A program made the position numbers and the translations under genes. The notes beneath the pieces were generated by a model. It saw nothing but the letters and a program-made list of their open reading frames with translations. It made no database searches and was not told the DNA's origin. A stretch of DNA of 64,000 nucleotides. Source: Apodemus sylvaticus. Taxonomy: Eukaryota; Chordata; Mammalia; Rodentia; Muridae. The stretch covers positions 178,264,078-178,328,077 of the forward strand of contig NC_067472.1 of assembly GCF_947179515.1 (NCBI RefSeq). Reading direction: 5' to 3'. The first letter of the stretch is position 1. Each line of letters starts with the position of its first letter. This document shows positions 32,524 through 45,639 of the stretch, in pieces.

Positions 32524-35500
32524 GTATGAGTCCTGAAGCAGTAAGACGTCCAGTGATGGATGCTTATGGTCCGAGGGCCAGGGAGAAGATTTTGAAGGTT
32601 GCATTACAAAGAATCATACTGAAGGAGAATAAGGTTGAAAAAAACAATTACTAGACATTGATTTATTTAGTGATTTGCTTTAAGTACTGCCTGTCAAGCA
32701 TGACTTCACCTGTGCCCTAGTGCAGAATGACCCGGAGAAGCAGAATGGGCCGTTGCCCTTAACAACTGCCAGCTGCCAACTGCCCTGTATACATCTGTAA
32801 AATCTTCCTTGCCCACTCCACCGTGCGGCTTTAGAATATAAACAGGAATGCAAACTGCACCCAGGATGGAGGCCTTTCAGGAGCTGAGCTCGCTCTGGTC
32901 CCTTGTCGACGTCTCCCTGGTGTAGAGTGCTTACTCCAGGAAGGTTCGCAGATCAGTGAGGTGACAGGTGTAACCAGGGTGAGCTGATCTCACGGTGTGT
33001 ACTGGCGTCAGGCATCCACTGCAGCCACGGAGCTGCACCCACGGTTAGGAGATGCACACTACACTGGTGAGTTACCACACGCTGTCAGAGCTCACGGAGA
33101 AGAGACTCCCATTGCAGACCCATCCCTACCAGTCTCAAGGTGTCCTCCCAAGTCCCTTCTCTGGACTGGGCTGGGCTGGCCTTTGACTATGTGACCAGCA
33201 AGAACCCAGGATGAAAATACTGTGCCCTTGAGAACAGCTGGAAGGGAAGCCATTTCTAACAGATGTGACCACATCCACCCCAGGATACACAAGTGCTTGC
33301 CATGGAGAAGACAAGCCATGGAGAGAAAGGTCATGAACTCCAGCTGGCTGCCTCGGCATCCCCAGCTGGTCCCCGCAGGACGCTGTGAACACGCACCTGA
33401 TGATGTCATCTCTGTTGTTGCTGTTTGGCCTTTCACTTGGAAGCCTCCCTCGAGGAGACTGCCCTGCACAGGACTCAGGCTGGCTGCCTCACTCAGTTTC
33501 TGAGACATATTTGGAACACCCAATATGATGTCTGACTGTCTGCTGATCTGTCTACCTACCTACCCACCTTCCTACCCACCTACCCACCTACCCACCTACC
33601 TACCTACCCACCTACCCACGTACCCATTCACCTACCTACCCACCCACCTACCTACCTACCCACCTACCTACCTACCCACCCACCTACCTACCTACCCACT
33701 TACCACTATTAACTCCTTTACCAAGGCTTGCTATAGGCTTAATAAACTCATCCATTCCAGACTGTGTCTGCCTGTGGTAGATCATTCCCTGGACCACACA
33801 GAACCAATTATCATGTCAATTAAAATACAACAACCAAAGGAAATAAAGTAAAAAGATAATTTATGCATATTTTAAAATGTAACTGTCACATGGAGACCGT
33901 AAGATTATGACTTGAATATTAAGAAAATTTAAACATGTATATATAAAGGTTCAGTCTCAAATCTTGACACAAACGGCTCAGGTGCTTATTTAATTAACAT
34001 ATCAGAGCAGACCTGGCCACCAGGCTCTCCCAGCATCCCTCAGTACTTACAGTTACAGGGCGTGGCTAGCAGACCCTGCTCCTACCTCAACTTCTCCAGT
34101 CCCCTTCCTCAGCTGCCCTTCCCCGTATAATCCAGCCGCTTTTTTCGGTTACCAGGCCCCTTTTGTACCTTCACCCTCTTGGCTGCTGTACCTGGTCCCC
34201 CTCCCTTCCCCCTCTCCTCATATGGCTCAGGGTCATGACCACCCTGGACTCTCCCAGATGTGTCTGCCTCTGGCTCTGCTATCTGTTTTATCTACAATAA
34301 ACTTTCTCCTTCACCACACCTAGGAGCAATCATATTCTTTTTTTTCATTCAATAACTTTGCAAATGCCACGAACTTACTTGAAAAAAAAATGACAAGACA
34401 GATTTACCAAAGATACAAACAGATCAATGGGTAAAGAAGCAAAGCCTCAGGGCTGGGGAAACCCAACACTGAACACTGATGAAGAGGGAATTAAATAGAA
34501 ACTCTGAGCACAAAGCAAACAGACAAAACACTGAAAACGTCAACCAGGAAAGTTAACAGCTAGAAACTGAAAGGAACCAAGTAACAAAGTACCAAGAGCG
34601 CCTGACCGCCACCGACCCTGAGTTCCACAAAGATGCTGTGAAGCAGTGAGATACACGCACACATGCACATGCACACATGCACATGCACACAGACACATGC
34701 ACACACACACGGACACACCACACACAGACACATGCACACGCACACAGACACATGCACACGCACACAGACACACCACACATAGACACATGCACATGCACAC
34801 AGACACACCGCACAGACACATGCACACAGGCACATGCACACAGACACACCCACACATGCGCGCACACAGGAGAGATGGCTCAGTGACTAAAAACACTTGC
34901 TGTGTAATCATAAGGGTTGGAGTTTAAATCCCAGCCCCAAGTAATAAACCAGGCACCCAAAACACCCTTATAACCCGAACTCCTAGGATGGCAAAAGATG
35001 GGATCATGGGGCTGGCTGGCTGGATTAGGGAGAGGCCCTGCTCAAAGGAACAGTTGTCAGTGCTGACTGACAGAGAAGGCCACCGAGGTGCTCTTCCAGG
35101 GGTGCTCCCGTGCAATGCTCCCGCTCTTACCTTTTCTGCTGCAGCGCCTTGTCCAGGACATCCTGCTTCTCCTGCAGCATCCGGTGCAGGTGCTGCACCT
35201 CCTGCTGGTACTGAGCTGCCTTGCCAGCAAAGTCCTCCTGCTGCTCCCTCAGGCGGTGGTGGATGTCCCCCAGCTTCAGCGCTGCCTGCTTCTTGTACCC
35301 CTGCAGAGGAGGGACTCGGTGAACAAGGGATGTGGCCTCTTGGAAGTCAGACCCACTGACTGAGTGTGCCTCAGCCAGCACTGACCTGGGAGGCAAGTCC
35401 GAATCTTAAAAAGACAGAAGGGGAGGCTGGAGAGATGGCTCAGCAGTTAAGAGCACTGACTGTTCTTCCAAAGGTCCTGAGTTCAATTCCCAGCAACCAC

Positions 35501-35582
35501 CTGATGGCTCACAACCATCAGTAATAGGATCTGACACCCTCTTCTGGAGTGTCTGAAGACAGTTACAGTGAACTCATATACA

Positions 35583-35618
<36 letters not shown>

Positions 35619-38600
35619 ATCTAAAAAAAAAGAAAAAAGGCAGAAGGAGCAGGCAGAGCTGCAGCTTGGGTAAGCGCCTGGCGGGCACTCACACCAAGCC
35701 CTGGATTTGATCTCTGTAATGGGTATAGTTGGGTGTGCCGATGTGTGCCTTTGTCCCAGCACTCGGGAGACAGGTGAAAACAAGTTTGGAGCTACATTGG
35801 CTACAGTGAGACTCAGACTCAAGAAAACAAATTAAAAAGTGATACAAAAGAATTTGGCGTATAAAAAAAAGAGAAAAACCTGAGCAATGGCTCGGTGGTT
35901 AAGAACAAGTACTTACAGAGAACCCAAGTTCAGCTCCCATCACCCATGCAGGCAGCTCACAACCGCAGTACCTCCGGCTCCAGGGGGTCGGATACTCTCT
36001 TCTGATTTCTAAGGGCCCCGGGGCTCACATGCGCACTCCCACATACAGAAACACACTTACATAATTCAAAACGAAATACAACTCGCGCAGCCTTATGTAG
36101 CCCAGGTTGGCTTCAAATTCCATGTGTAGGCCAAGGTGCTGCTGAACTTGGGCCCTTCTGCCTCCGCCCGCCACGTCCCCGCCTCCTACCCTGTGTTGGG
36201 ACTGCAGGTGTGCACCACCGAATCCAGCTCTATTCAGAGCCGAGAGTCAAACCCAGGGTCTCACGCATGCTAGACAAGCTCTACCCAGGGAGCCACATGC
36301 CCAGCCCCCACATCTGTGCTTCTCATGGACAATCCTTTCCTCAACGGGCAACTTAAGCAAGAATGCCCACTGTCGACACTGCTCCACACTATCAGAACTG
36401 CCTCACCTACGAACTCAGCGAGGGCTGGGGCGCAGCTCAGTGGCACAGTGCCTGCCTACATACAAAAGGTTTGGGGTCTGATCTACAGCAACCACGAGGA
36501 GGTAAGAGCTTGGCTCGTCACCTCCCACCCACTGAGACTCGGGCCCTCAAGCATCCGCTAGGCCTTGCGTGTAACAGCGAAGGTTCCTAAGCACTGAGCC
36601 ATTTCTGCAGTGCTTTAACCATCTGATCATTAGGATTACTTTAGGATGTCAATTCTCTGGCTGTTATGTATCTAAATCTCTGACATCAGTTCTAAAAGTG
36701 ACCAGAGGGGCTGATGAGGTGATTCTGTGGATAAAGATGCTTGTTGCCTGATGCCTGGAGCCTGAGTTTTGATCCCAGGAAACCTGCTTAAAGCTAGAAG
36801 GAAAGAACGAAGTCTACAATGTTGTCATATGACACCCACACGTACTGCATGCAACCAAGGCATACATGCCTCAGACACATAGATACTAAACCCAAGGAAG
36901 TTTTAAAAATAAGTCTTGGGACTGGAGGGGTGGCTTCGCAGCTAAGAACACATGCTGCTCAAGCAAAGGACCTGAGTTTAATTCCTAACACCCACATGGT
37001 GGCTGACAACCACTCTTAGCCTAAATTTCAGAAGATCAGACCCCCACATGATGGAAAAACATATATACAGACAAGTTATTCAAACACATAAAAATTAAAA
37101 TAAAAAAAAAAGGCTGGGTGGTGGTGGGTCACACCTTTAATCCCAGTACTTGGGAGGTAGGTAGAGGCAGGAGAAATTCTGAATTCAAGGCCAGCCTGAT
37201 CTATAAAGAGAGTTACAGGATAGTCAGGACTACACAGAGGCTGTCTCAAAAGCCAAAAAATAAAATAAAATAAAAATGATAAAAGATACATTTGATAGAC
37301 TAAAGAGATGGGTCAGTGGTTAGGAGCACAGGCCGCTCCTCCTGCTCCTTTGGGTCCTAGAACCCACGTGGCTCTCAGCCATTCCAGAGTCCCGGGGGAT
37401 CTGCTGTCTCTGACCTGTGTAGTGCAGGCACACATATGGAACACATACACACACACTCAAGTGAACACTCATTCACATAAAATAAAAATAAAGACCATCT
37501 CTCTCTTTTTGAAATTGTATATAGCTTTTATATTTCCAGATTGTTTTTTTAAAAAAAAAAAAAAAAAACCCAACAACTTAAAAAAAAAAACATTATTCTT
37601 TGCAGTGACATCACTTAACCACAGAGCCTACAGACTTCTCGAATTTCCTGACTGCATGGTGCTTTCCTGTGCAGCAAACCACAGGTTATTTAAGGCGGTA
37701 GAGGCGCTGTCTGCCAGCAAAGGCTTTTCGCCTTGCACAGGCGGACACGGCACACACAGACTCGGCCTCCGGCAGCTCGTTTCCCACGGGAAGGCGCGAT
37801 CCCTTACCTTCACCCTCTCCTCCAGCTTGCCCAGGCGGATGTTGCCTTTTAGGATTTTGTTGAGGACCCCGTGCTTCTCGCTCTCTAAACACTGAGCCTG
37901 AGGAGGGGGCAAACACAAACATTACTTTAGCAAACACAGAAAGTCCTAGGAACTGCTCTGATTGTAACCCGTTGTCACTGCACTTGCCTGGCACTTGTGA
38001 GGCCCTGGGTTCAATCCCTAGATGCGTGTGTGTGTGTGCGTGTGCGCACACACACACACACACACACATACACACACACATACAAGCTCCACTCTGTCTA
38101 ACTCTAATTCTGCCTGTCCCACTCCACTTTCGGCCCCTCACTCCCTGAGGGGCTGAGGGCAGAGCTTGGACAAGGGTTAAGGGCCAGGAAGGAGAGAAGA
38201 CCACACTGGGCCTGGCATCCCTCCTGGGTAGCAAAGGCAGATCTGGGGCCCCTCAGCCCTGGCTGTTTGGAGCTTCGGAACACTGCTCCCTCCTGGTGGA
38301 CATATCACTCCTGTGGTGGTCTGAATGAGAAGCAATCCCCCACAGGCCTGGGGATTTGAACTTGGTCCCTAGTTGGGGAAGGTATGGAACCTTTAGGAGG
38401 TGGAGCCTTGCTGCAGGAAGTATGTCACCGGGTGTGAGGTCTCACCCCACTCCAGTTCACACTCTGCCTCCTGTGTGGGGGTGGGATGTGAACTCCCAGC
38501 TTCCTGCCCTGGCTGCCATCATGGACTCTGAAACCATACACAAGCACACCCTTGAGTCCATAAGCAGCTTTGGGCAGGGCTCCTTCAGTGGTGCTCAAGG

Positions 38601-41600
38601 ACTCTGAGCGGTGATAGAGGCAAGCTTGTATCTTAGCTAACGTGATCACAACAAAACATCAGGGAATACTATAAACACAGACCAGCATGGCAGACAGTAT
38701 ATCCAAGAGGGACGTCATCTAAAACCAAGCAATCTGCACTGGTACCCCGATGGGAAACAAGCTCCCTCACACCATTAAGGGCTTCCGTTGCTATGGTGAG
38801 GGACGCCTTCCTCCTGAGGCAGCCTAGGGGTAGCAGCTGAATTTTCTAGAAAGGAAGGATCTGACAGAGAAACTTAAACAACTTTCCCCAGACACAAGAA
38901 GCAGCATCCAATTGGCAATTACCACGTCTGTCTGTCCTTAGACTACCACGTCTCCCTCAGAAAGGTGTAAATGGGAGTAGATGAAAACAAATGGGGAGAT
39001 GCAGCCACGTGACCCTGACGTCTGAAGTCACTACCTGTAGCTGAGCGGAAGCCTTCCCTAAAGGCTGGGAGGGTCAAGAGACCCAGGAGGCCAGGAGTGA
39101 TGTGACCAGCAGGGAAGCCAGTTTCCCCCCAGTGCCCTGCCCCGTCCTGGATACCAGAGGTCCTACTGAGAGCAGAGCCAGGCATGGGACAGCACCTCTG
39201 CCCACGTCCAGTCCTGATGCAGTGGTCTGGCTCGCAGGCATTACAGAGTTGGCTAAATTCACAACTTTTAAACATTTATACACAGAATATGTAGCTTCCA
39301 TCGTGTTTCCATGCCCCGTCTGCAAAGCTGAAGTGTGGGCCTGAAGAGGGGCCGTTTGACGTCAGAAACATCTCCACTGCACCACAAAAGCCTGGGCATC
39401 GGACCCCAGGGACAGGTCCCCACGTGTGCTGCCCCAGAGACGGGGATTTAGATCCAGGGTGGCCCTGTGTGGAGGGCTGGAAGCTACTTCAGATGGGCAG
39501 TTTTGCTCTGCACCTTCCAACAGGTTTTTACCATCTCAGCAGCCCAGTGGACAAGGGGAGGGAAGGGGCGCTTGGTGCGGTGACAGGAAACACCAGCACA
39601 TTCAGAACAGTGACCGGGACAGCAACTTTTCAGGAGAAGCCAGAATCAAATGTGAGTGACTTCAAAGTTCTATCACACTGGGTCAGTCAGGAGGCACTTA
39701 GAAATCGCCTGTGATGGGGCCCATGAGATGGCTCAGTGGGGACCCAGTGGAAGAGAGAAACTATTACCTGACTGCCACATATGGACACTCACACACACAC
39801 ACAAAACCATAACCATAATCAATTACATTTTAAAATCACTAGTAATGTTCAATGAGACTTGTCATGTTGTGAAGAATGCTTTGTGACATTGAGTACAGAC
39901 AATATCAAGACACGTCCCATTAGCATTCATTTTATTAAGTAAGTAGCAACACCCCCTCAACTCCCCTCTACTACTTCTTCTACAAGCAAGGGCTAAGACC
40001 TCTGCCCACTGCCCGGGAAGGAACTTCCCCCACTTTTCCAGTCCCCCACCCCACCTCCTGAGTCAAGACACTCATTAACCTCCGCCTTCTAATTTGACAT
40101 GCCGGCAACTGAGACGTAGAAAACCCATGCATGCTTATACGCAGGGGAGTGCTATATGTCCAAAACACATGGAAGAGAAAATTCAAATGAGTAAGAAGGC
40201 TTGGTAAGAAACGTCACCTGCAAGTCCACCCCTCGGAGGCAACTCACTGTCAGAGCTTGGGGGACTCTACCAGACCTTTCTGAACGCACATGGCTTGACA
40301 CAGAGAGCAGCTGTCTTCTCCGACCACACAATCTGCTGCGGACATCTTTTTTGAATCAGTGTGGAAGTGTCTAGAACCGTGCCAGGTTCTGGCTGGCTGG
40401 GCGCTTCTCCAGCATCTAGGACACCGATAAGCGACTTAATTCCCTTCCCTGCTGCCACACCTGGGGTGATTGCTACCTAATGCCGGAGGCTTGCTCTAGC
40501 CCTCCCTTGGTGCTGGGAACCAAACCCAGGATGGGGCACACACTGACATAATTCCTTCCCTGCTCCTACCCCTGAGGTGATCTCTGCACGTCTCCAGGAA
40601 GCTTGCTCCAGCCCTCCCTCAGTGCTGGAGGTCAAACCCAGGGCCCTGCACACCTGGGGCACGCACTGAAGGCTGCGCTGCACCCCCAGCACTGCCTGTG
40701 ACTGTTGGGACAAGTGTGCAGGTGGGAAGTGCTCAGGAGGTGGCTGAAGGGGACGCACAGATGCCTCGCTCCGCTGCTGTGTGACACACATGACATGTGT
40801 GACAGATATGAGCACCACATAGTTTACTTTCTAAAATAATGTTTGCTATTATTTAGAATTTCTGGCTGATTTTCTTTAAAACGTGTTTTGCTTATGCTAT
40901 AATCCCAGTATTTGGGAGGCTATAGCAGGAGGATCACAAGTTTGAGGCCAGCCTAGGCTAGGCAGCAATACTTTGCCTCAAAATAAATAAATAAATAATT
41001 CTTGCCCATGGTTAAAAGATAAAATTTTGGAGAATTTTGAAGTGTGGTTACTATACAAAGACATTAAGGTTTTTTTCTATATAGATAGAGATTTGCTAAA
41101 AAATAGTCTTAAGGGCTAGAGAGATTGCTCAGTGGTTAAGAGCACCGACTGCTCTTCCAAAGGTCCTGAGTTCAAATCCCAGCAACCACATGGTGGCTCA
41201 CAACCATCTGTAATGGGATCTGACTCCCTCTTCTGGAGTGTCTGAAGACAGCTACAGTGTACTTACATATAATAAATAAATAAATCTTAAAAAAAAATAG
41301 TCTTAAAGTTACTTTTGTATATGAAGCTTAAGTTTACATAACTTTGAGGAAACTCACCAAATACTTAAGACTGTCTCGCTCCTTGGTGACATTCTCTGCC
41401 AAGCCCACCAGGTTTGCCAGGTACTGGTGAGCAGACATCTCCTTCCCCATGGCTTTTTCTACTTGCTTTCTGAGGACATCAATTTTCTTTTGGTATCTCC
41501 TGCAGAGGGCCCCCCAGTGGTGGGGGAAAAAAAACAACCCTGTGAGCATAGGCTTGGGCAGAGTGAATATATGTATACAAAATTAGAGTTCGAGGCTAGC

Positions 41601-44464
41601 CTGGTCTATAGAGTGAGTTCCAGGACAGCCAGGGCTACACAGAGAAACCCTGTCTCAAAACAAACAAACAAACAAACAAACAAACAAATCCAAATACATA
41701 TACACACACACACATACATATATGTGTATATACACATATATACAAACACACATATATACATATATGTATATATACTCACAAATACATAGCATTATCAAAA
41801 AATAAGATACTCCAAAAATAATAAATAAGTGAATAAATACATAAATACATAAATTAATGTATTATGTATTAAAAGCAAAAAAGTAAAAAGAAAGGAGACT
41901 GGGATGCAGTAACAGGAAAATAGGCTTTGGTGTGAGGTCAGGAGACATCTAGAGCCCAGGGCTGCCATGTGGTTATCACTATCTGAACCACAGACGTGAG
42001 AACTACAGGTCCACAGAAAAGCTTTTAGCTTTTGCTATACTGATATTCTGATACCTGGCTCTTTGGTTATTATTTTCCATTTTATTGCCCCCATCGGAGA
42101 AACAAAAGATAAGGAAAATAAAATGCAGATAAAAAGGAAATGAAATGCTTTTCAAGCATCACACACACACACACACACACACGTACCTGTTGGCCTTGCG
42201 TGTGCGCTCCAGCTCCACCTCTAGCGCTCTGTTCCTGGCGGCCCAGCTGCTCTTCTCCAGAAGCAGGCTCTTCTTCTGCACCTGGAGGGCTGTCAGCTTT
42301 GCCATCAGCTCCTCCATCTCAGCACTGTCTTTCTCTTCTTCCTTTTGCAACTGGCTGAAAGACGAGAAATGGCAGACACATAGGTACAGAGGCACACGCG
42401 TGTGCACAGTGCCCCATGGGTGCAGGGCACTCACCTGAAATCAAGAGGGACAAAAAGGAAGCAGATGACTGGCGGCCAGATCCCAGGCCCTGGCAGACCC
42501 CCAAAAATGAAGAGCAGCAACAACAGAACAGAGATAAAGCAGAAGCTGTGCGACCTCTGTCCACTCTGTGCGGATCACGTGGCGGGCTCACACAAGCTTG
42601 GCTCACCTTTTGAGTTCATTGACAATGGAGGTATGCACGTCCACTGCGATCTTGCCATCCAGCTGTGTTTCCAGCTCTCGGCATCTGGCCTGCAGGCCCT
42701 CCAGCTGCTCCTTGCTTTCCACGAGCTGCTTTTCCTGCCCCTGAGTCTTCGCCTCCAGGAGCACAAGTTGTTTAGTCAGCTTAGAAACTGGAAAGGAACA
42801 AGATAAGGACTTGGCGCAGAAGACTGATCAAATATAAGTAATAGACAGGTGTGGTGGTGCACTCAGGGTCTGAGGCAGGAGGATCATGAGCTCTGGCTAG
42901 GCTAGGCCACATAGTGAGAGCCTATCTCTAAAACCTGCCTTTAAAAAAGAAGGGGGGGCTGGAGAGATGGCTAAGTGGTTAAGAGCACTGACTGCTCTTC
43001 CAGAGGTTCTGAGTTCAATTCCCAGCAACCACATGGTGGCTCACAACCATCTGTAATGGGATCCAGTGCCTTCTTCTGGTCTGTCTGAAGACAGCTACAG
43101 TGCATGTATACAGTACACAGTGCATATATACAGTATACAGTGCATGTATACAGTATACAGTGACATACATAAAATAAATAAATCTTAAAAAAATATCCTG
43201 TTTTTTTAAATAGGGGGAGGTGGTTGGAGAAAGAAGAGAGAAGGCAGGCTGTGATGGGTTATATCTCTGCGTATGAGGCCAGCCTGGTCTACAAAGCGAG
43301 TTTAAGGACATCCAGGGCTACACAGAAAAGTTCTATCTTGAAAAAACAAAAAACAAAACAAAATCCAAACCAACAACAACAAAAAAGGAGGTAGGGATCT
43401 AGCTCAACGCTACGGTGTGTGCCTAGCTTACATAAGCCCTAGATTAATTTAAAAAAAAAAATCAGTCATCTTACAAAAATGCTCTTTCAATGCTCGAGAT
43501 GTAGCTCAGCTGCTAAAGGCTTGTCCTGAATGCATGGAGTCCTGGGTTCAATCCCAGCACTGCACACAAAGACAAACAGAACAAGGGGACTTAGGAGAGC
43601 ACAGCTGCCATCCAGGATTTGGGAGGCAGAGGCAGGAGGATCAGAGACTCAAGTTCATTCTTAGCTAAACAGTAACTTTTGAGGCCACATAGACTTTGTT
43701 TAAAAACAAAAACCAAACAAACAAAACAAAAAACAAGCAAACAAACCTGATAAAAGAAAAAAAACTGTAAAAAAAAAAATCCTCTGGAGAATTTTAAGAT
43801 AATTCTAAAGCCTTATACACAGAGATTATTTTCCCTGTGTTAAGCATTCAGTTAACATGACATTAAAATTCATACACATGACACCAACTCTCCACATCTG
43901 TAGGTTTCACAGCTGATTCAATCAATTGTGGACTGGAAATAATTGAAGGGAATATTTGCATCTGGGGATGATGACATAGCTCAGGTAAAGTGCTTCTCTT
44001 GCATGTATGAGAACCCATGAAAGAAAGCCAGGCATGTAAAAGCCAGGTGCACACTTGTAATCCCAGCACTGAGGCAGGGGGATCACCAGACAGATAAGCT
44101 TGAAGTCAGTGAGAGACACTGTCTCAAGAAATAAGCTTGTAAGCAATGATACCCAAGGCTATCTATCTTCTAGATTACATACACACACACACACACACAG
44201 AAAGAGAGGCGGGGGTGGGGGGTGGGGGGTACGGGGTGGAACCTGCATCTATATAAAACATATACAGATTATTCTTTATCATGCTAACCTAGACAACATG
44301 TCCTGATTATTTACAGAGCAGTCAAATCATGCTGGGCTTTATAACTAATCTAGAGCTGATTTTTGGCTTACGGGAGGATCTGTGTAGGTTTTTTTGTGGA
44401 TACTACAGCATTTTATATAAGGACTTGTAAGTTTATGTATTTAGGTATCCAGTGTATGTGTGTG

Positions 44465-44496
<32 letters not shown>

Positions 44497-45608
44497 TCCT
44501 GTCTGTTTATCTGCCTGTAGCCCATCCCATCTGGGTACCTTAAGACTTTTCTATGGCTTCCTGCAATATTTAATGAGGCATGAATCTAACCATAAAGGAA
44601 CTCACTTCCTAAAGACTTCAGTGTCAAATCATACATAGATGTGCAAGCATGTGTCATGACCTGTCTGTAACCGAGAGAATTTCAGTATGAGCATACAAAC
44701 ACACCGCAGTAATGAGATAGTCCCTGGGCACACCATGACACTGCCGCTGGGAAACACAACGGGTAAAGCTCTAAACCCTCCACTCGGACAGTTCGGAGTA
44801 GAACAGAGTGAGGCTAGTCCAGGAAACTGAAAAGAACGTGGTGAGTGGGCGCAGTTACAGGTCAGAGGACCTGGGCCTCCAGGGCTCCTGTAGCAAGTTT
44901 GCAGAGGGACTTCCCTCGGGACTCTGTGAACACAGCTTGGTTGCCAGGTGCTGGAACCAGGCTCAGTAGCTTTGGCTGCAACAGAGGCCGGTGGTGACCT
45001 CTTCAGTGTCTGCACAGCAGAAGAAATAGGGAGGCTCATAGGGATGGGGCAAGACAGCCTGTTTAAGACTCCTGTCCTGTGGCTCCCGTCTTAAAGGAGT
45101 AAAGGGGGGGGGGGAGTGTGCCACTATTGAGGGGGGCTCATATTTGGTTTTAATCAAAGCAAGAGAAAAAAAATCTCTTGACTTGGCTCACTGTGAAGAC
45201 CATTGTCATTGCTATAGTGGCTATAGGAAGAGACACACTGGGAGAAGGGATCCTCATGGGAAGACCTGGAGAACCACAGAGACTTAACTTCTGATGTCCT
45301 TAGCCCGGGGAAGGGTGGTACACACCTGCTATCCTTGCACTGGGGAGGTATAGGTGGGAGAAGGGCTGTGATTTCAGAGGCACTCTGGGCTCGATGGCAC
45401 ATTCTGAGCCAACCTGGACTACAGAGCAGACCCTGTGTCAGAACCCTAGGGCTAGGGATGTCTGGTGATCTGAATACAAACGCACCAGAGGCCCACATGT
45501 TTGAATGCTTAGCCCCCAGGGAGTCACACTATCTGAAAGGATTAGAAGGATTAGGAGGTGTCAACTTTGAGGTTTCAAAAGTCCATGCTGGCCCAGCCTC
45601 TCTCTGCC

Positions 45609-45639
<31 letters not shown>

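Larger units (their letters stand above)
32230..35130 (-). other. Cep89 terminal intron
   Basis: It holds a diverged B-type fragment (32285-32480), (CA)n at 32487-32521, the CCTA/CCCA array, an LTR-like segment and the 34.65-34.87 kb CA-rich array. 32530-33540 looks unique, with antisense open frames that match nothing known. Confidence 0.6.
35301..37807 (-). other. Cep89 intron packed with SINEs
   Basis: About two thirds of this 2.5-kb intron is SINE DNA (B2, B4, B3, ID, B1; listed separately). The rest, such as 36500-36700 and 37480-37800, shows A-runs and no gene. Confidence 0.65.
37898..41357 (-). other. Cep89 intron (3.5 kb)
   Basis: Features include an ID fragment with (GT)/(CA) at 37972-38090, a short B2 head at 39712-39800, the tandem ID-like block at 40438-40668, a B-monomer at 40885-40998 and a B2 at 41112-41298. 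38100-39700 looks unique and holds no exon I can support. Confidence 0.6.

Noticed and set aside
34540..34911. Three overlapping Cys/Val-rich minus-strand frames
   Set aside because: All frames are open because the CA-rich array lacks stop triplets. Not proteins.
37308..37895. 195-aa plus-strand open frame
   Set aside because: It starts in a B3 SINE, crosses A-runs and ends antisense over a real Cep89 exon. No family resemblance.
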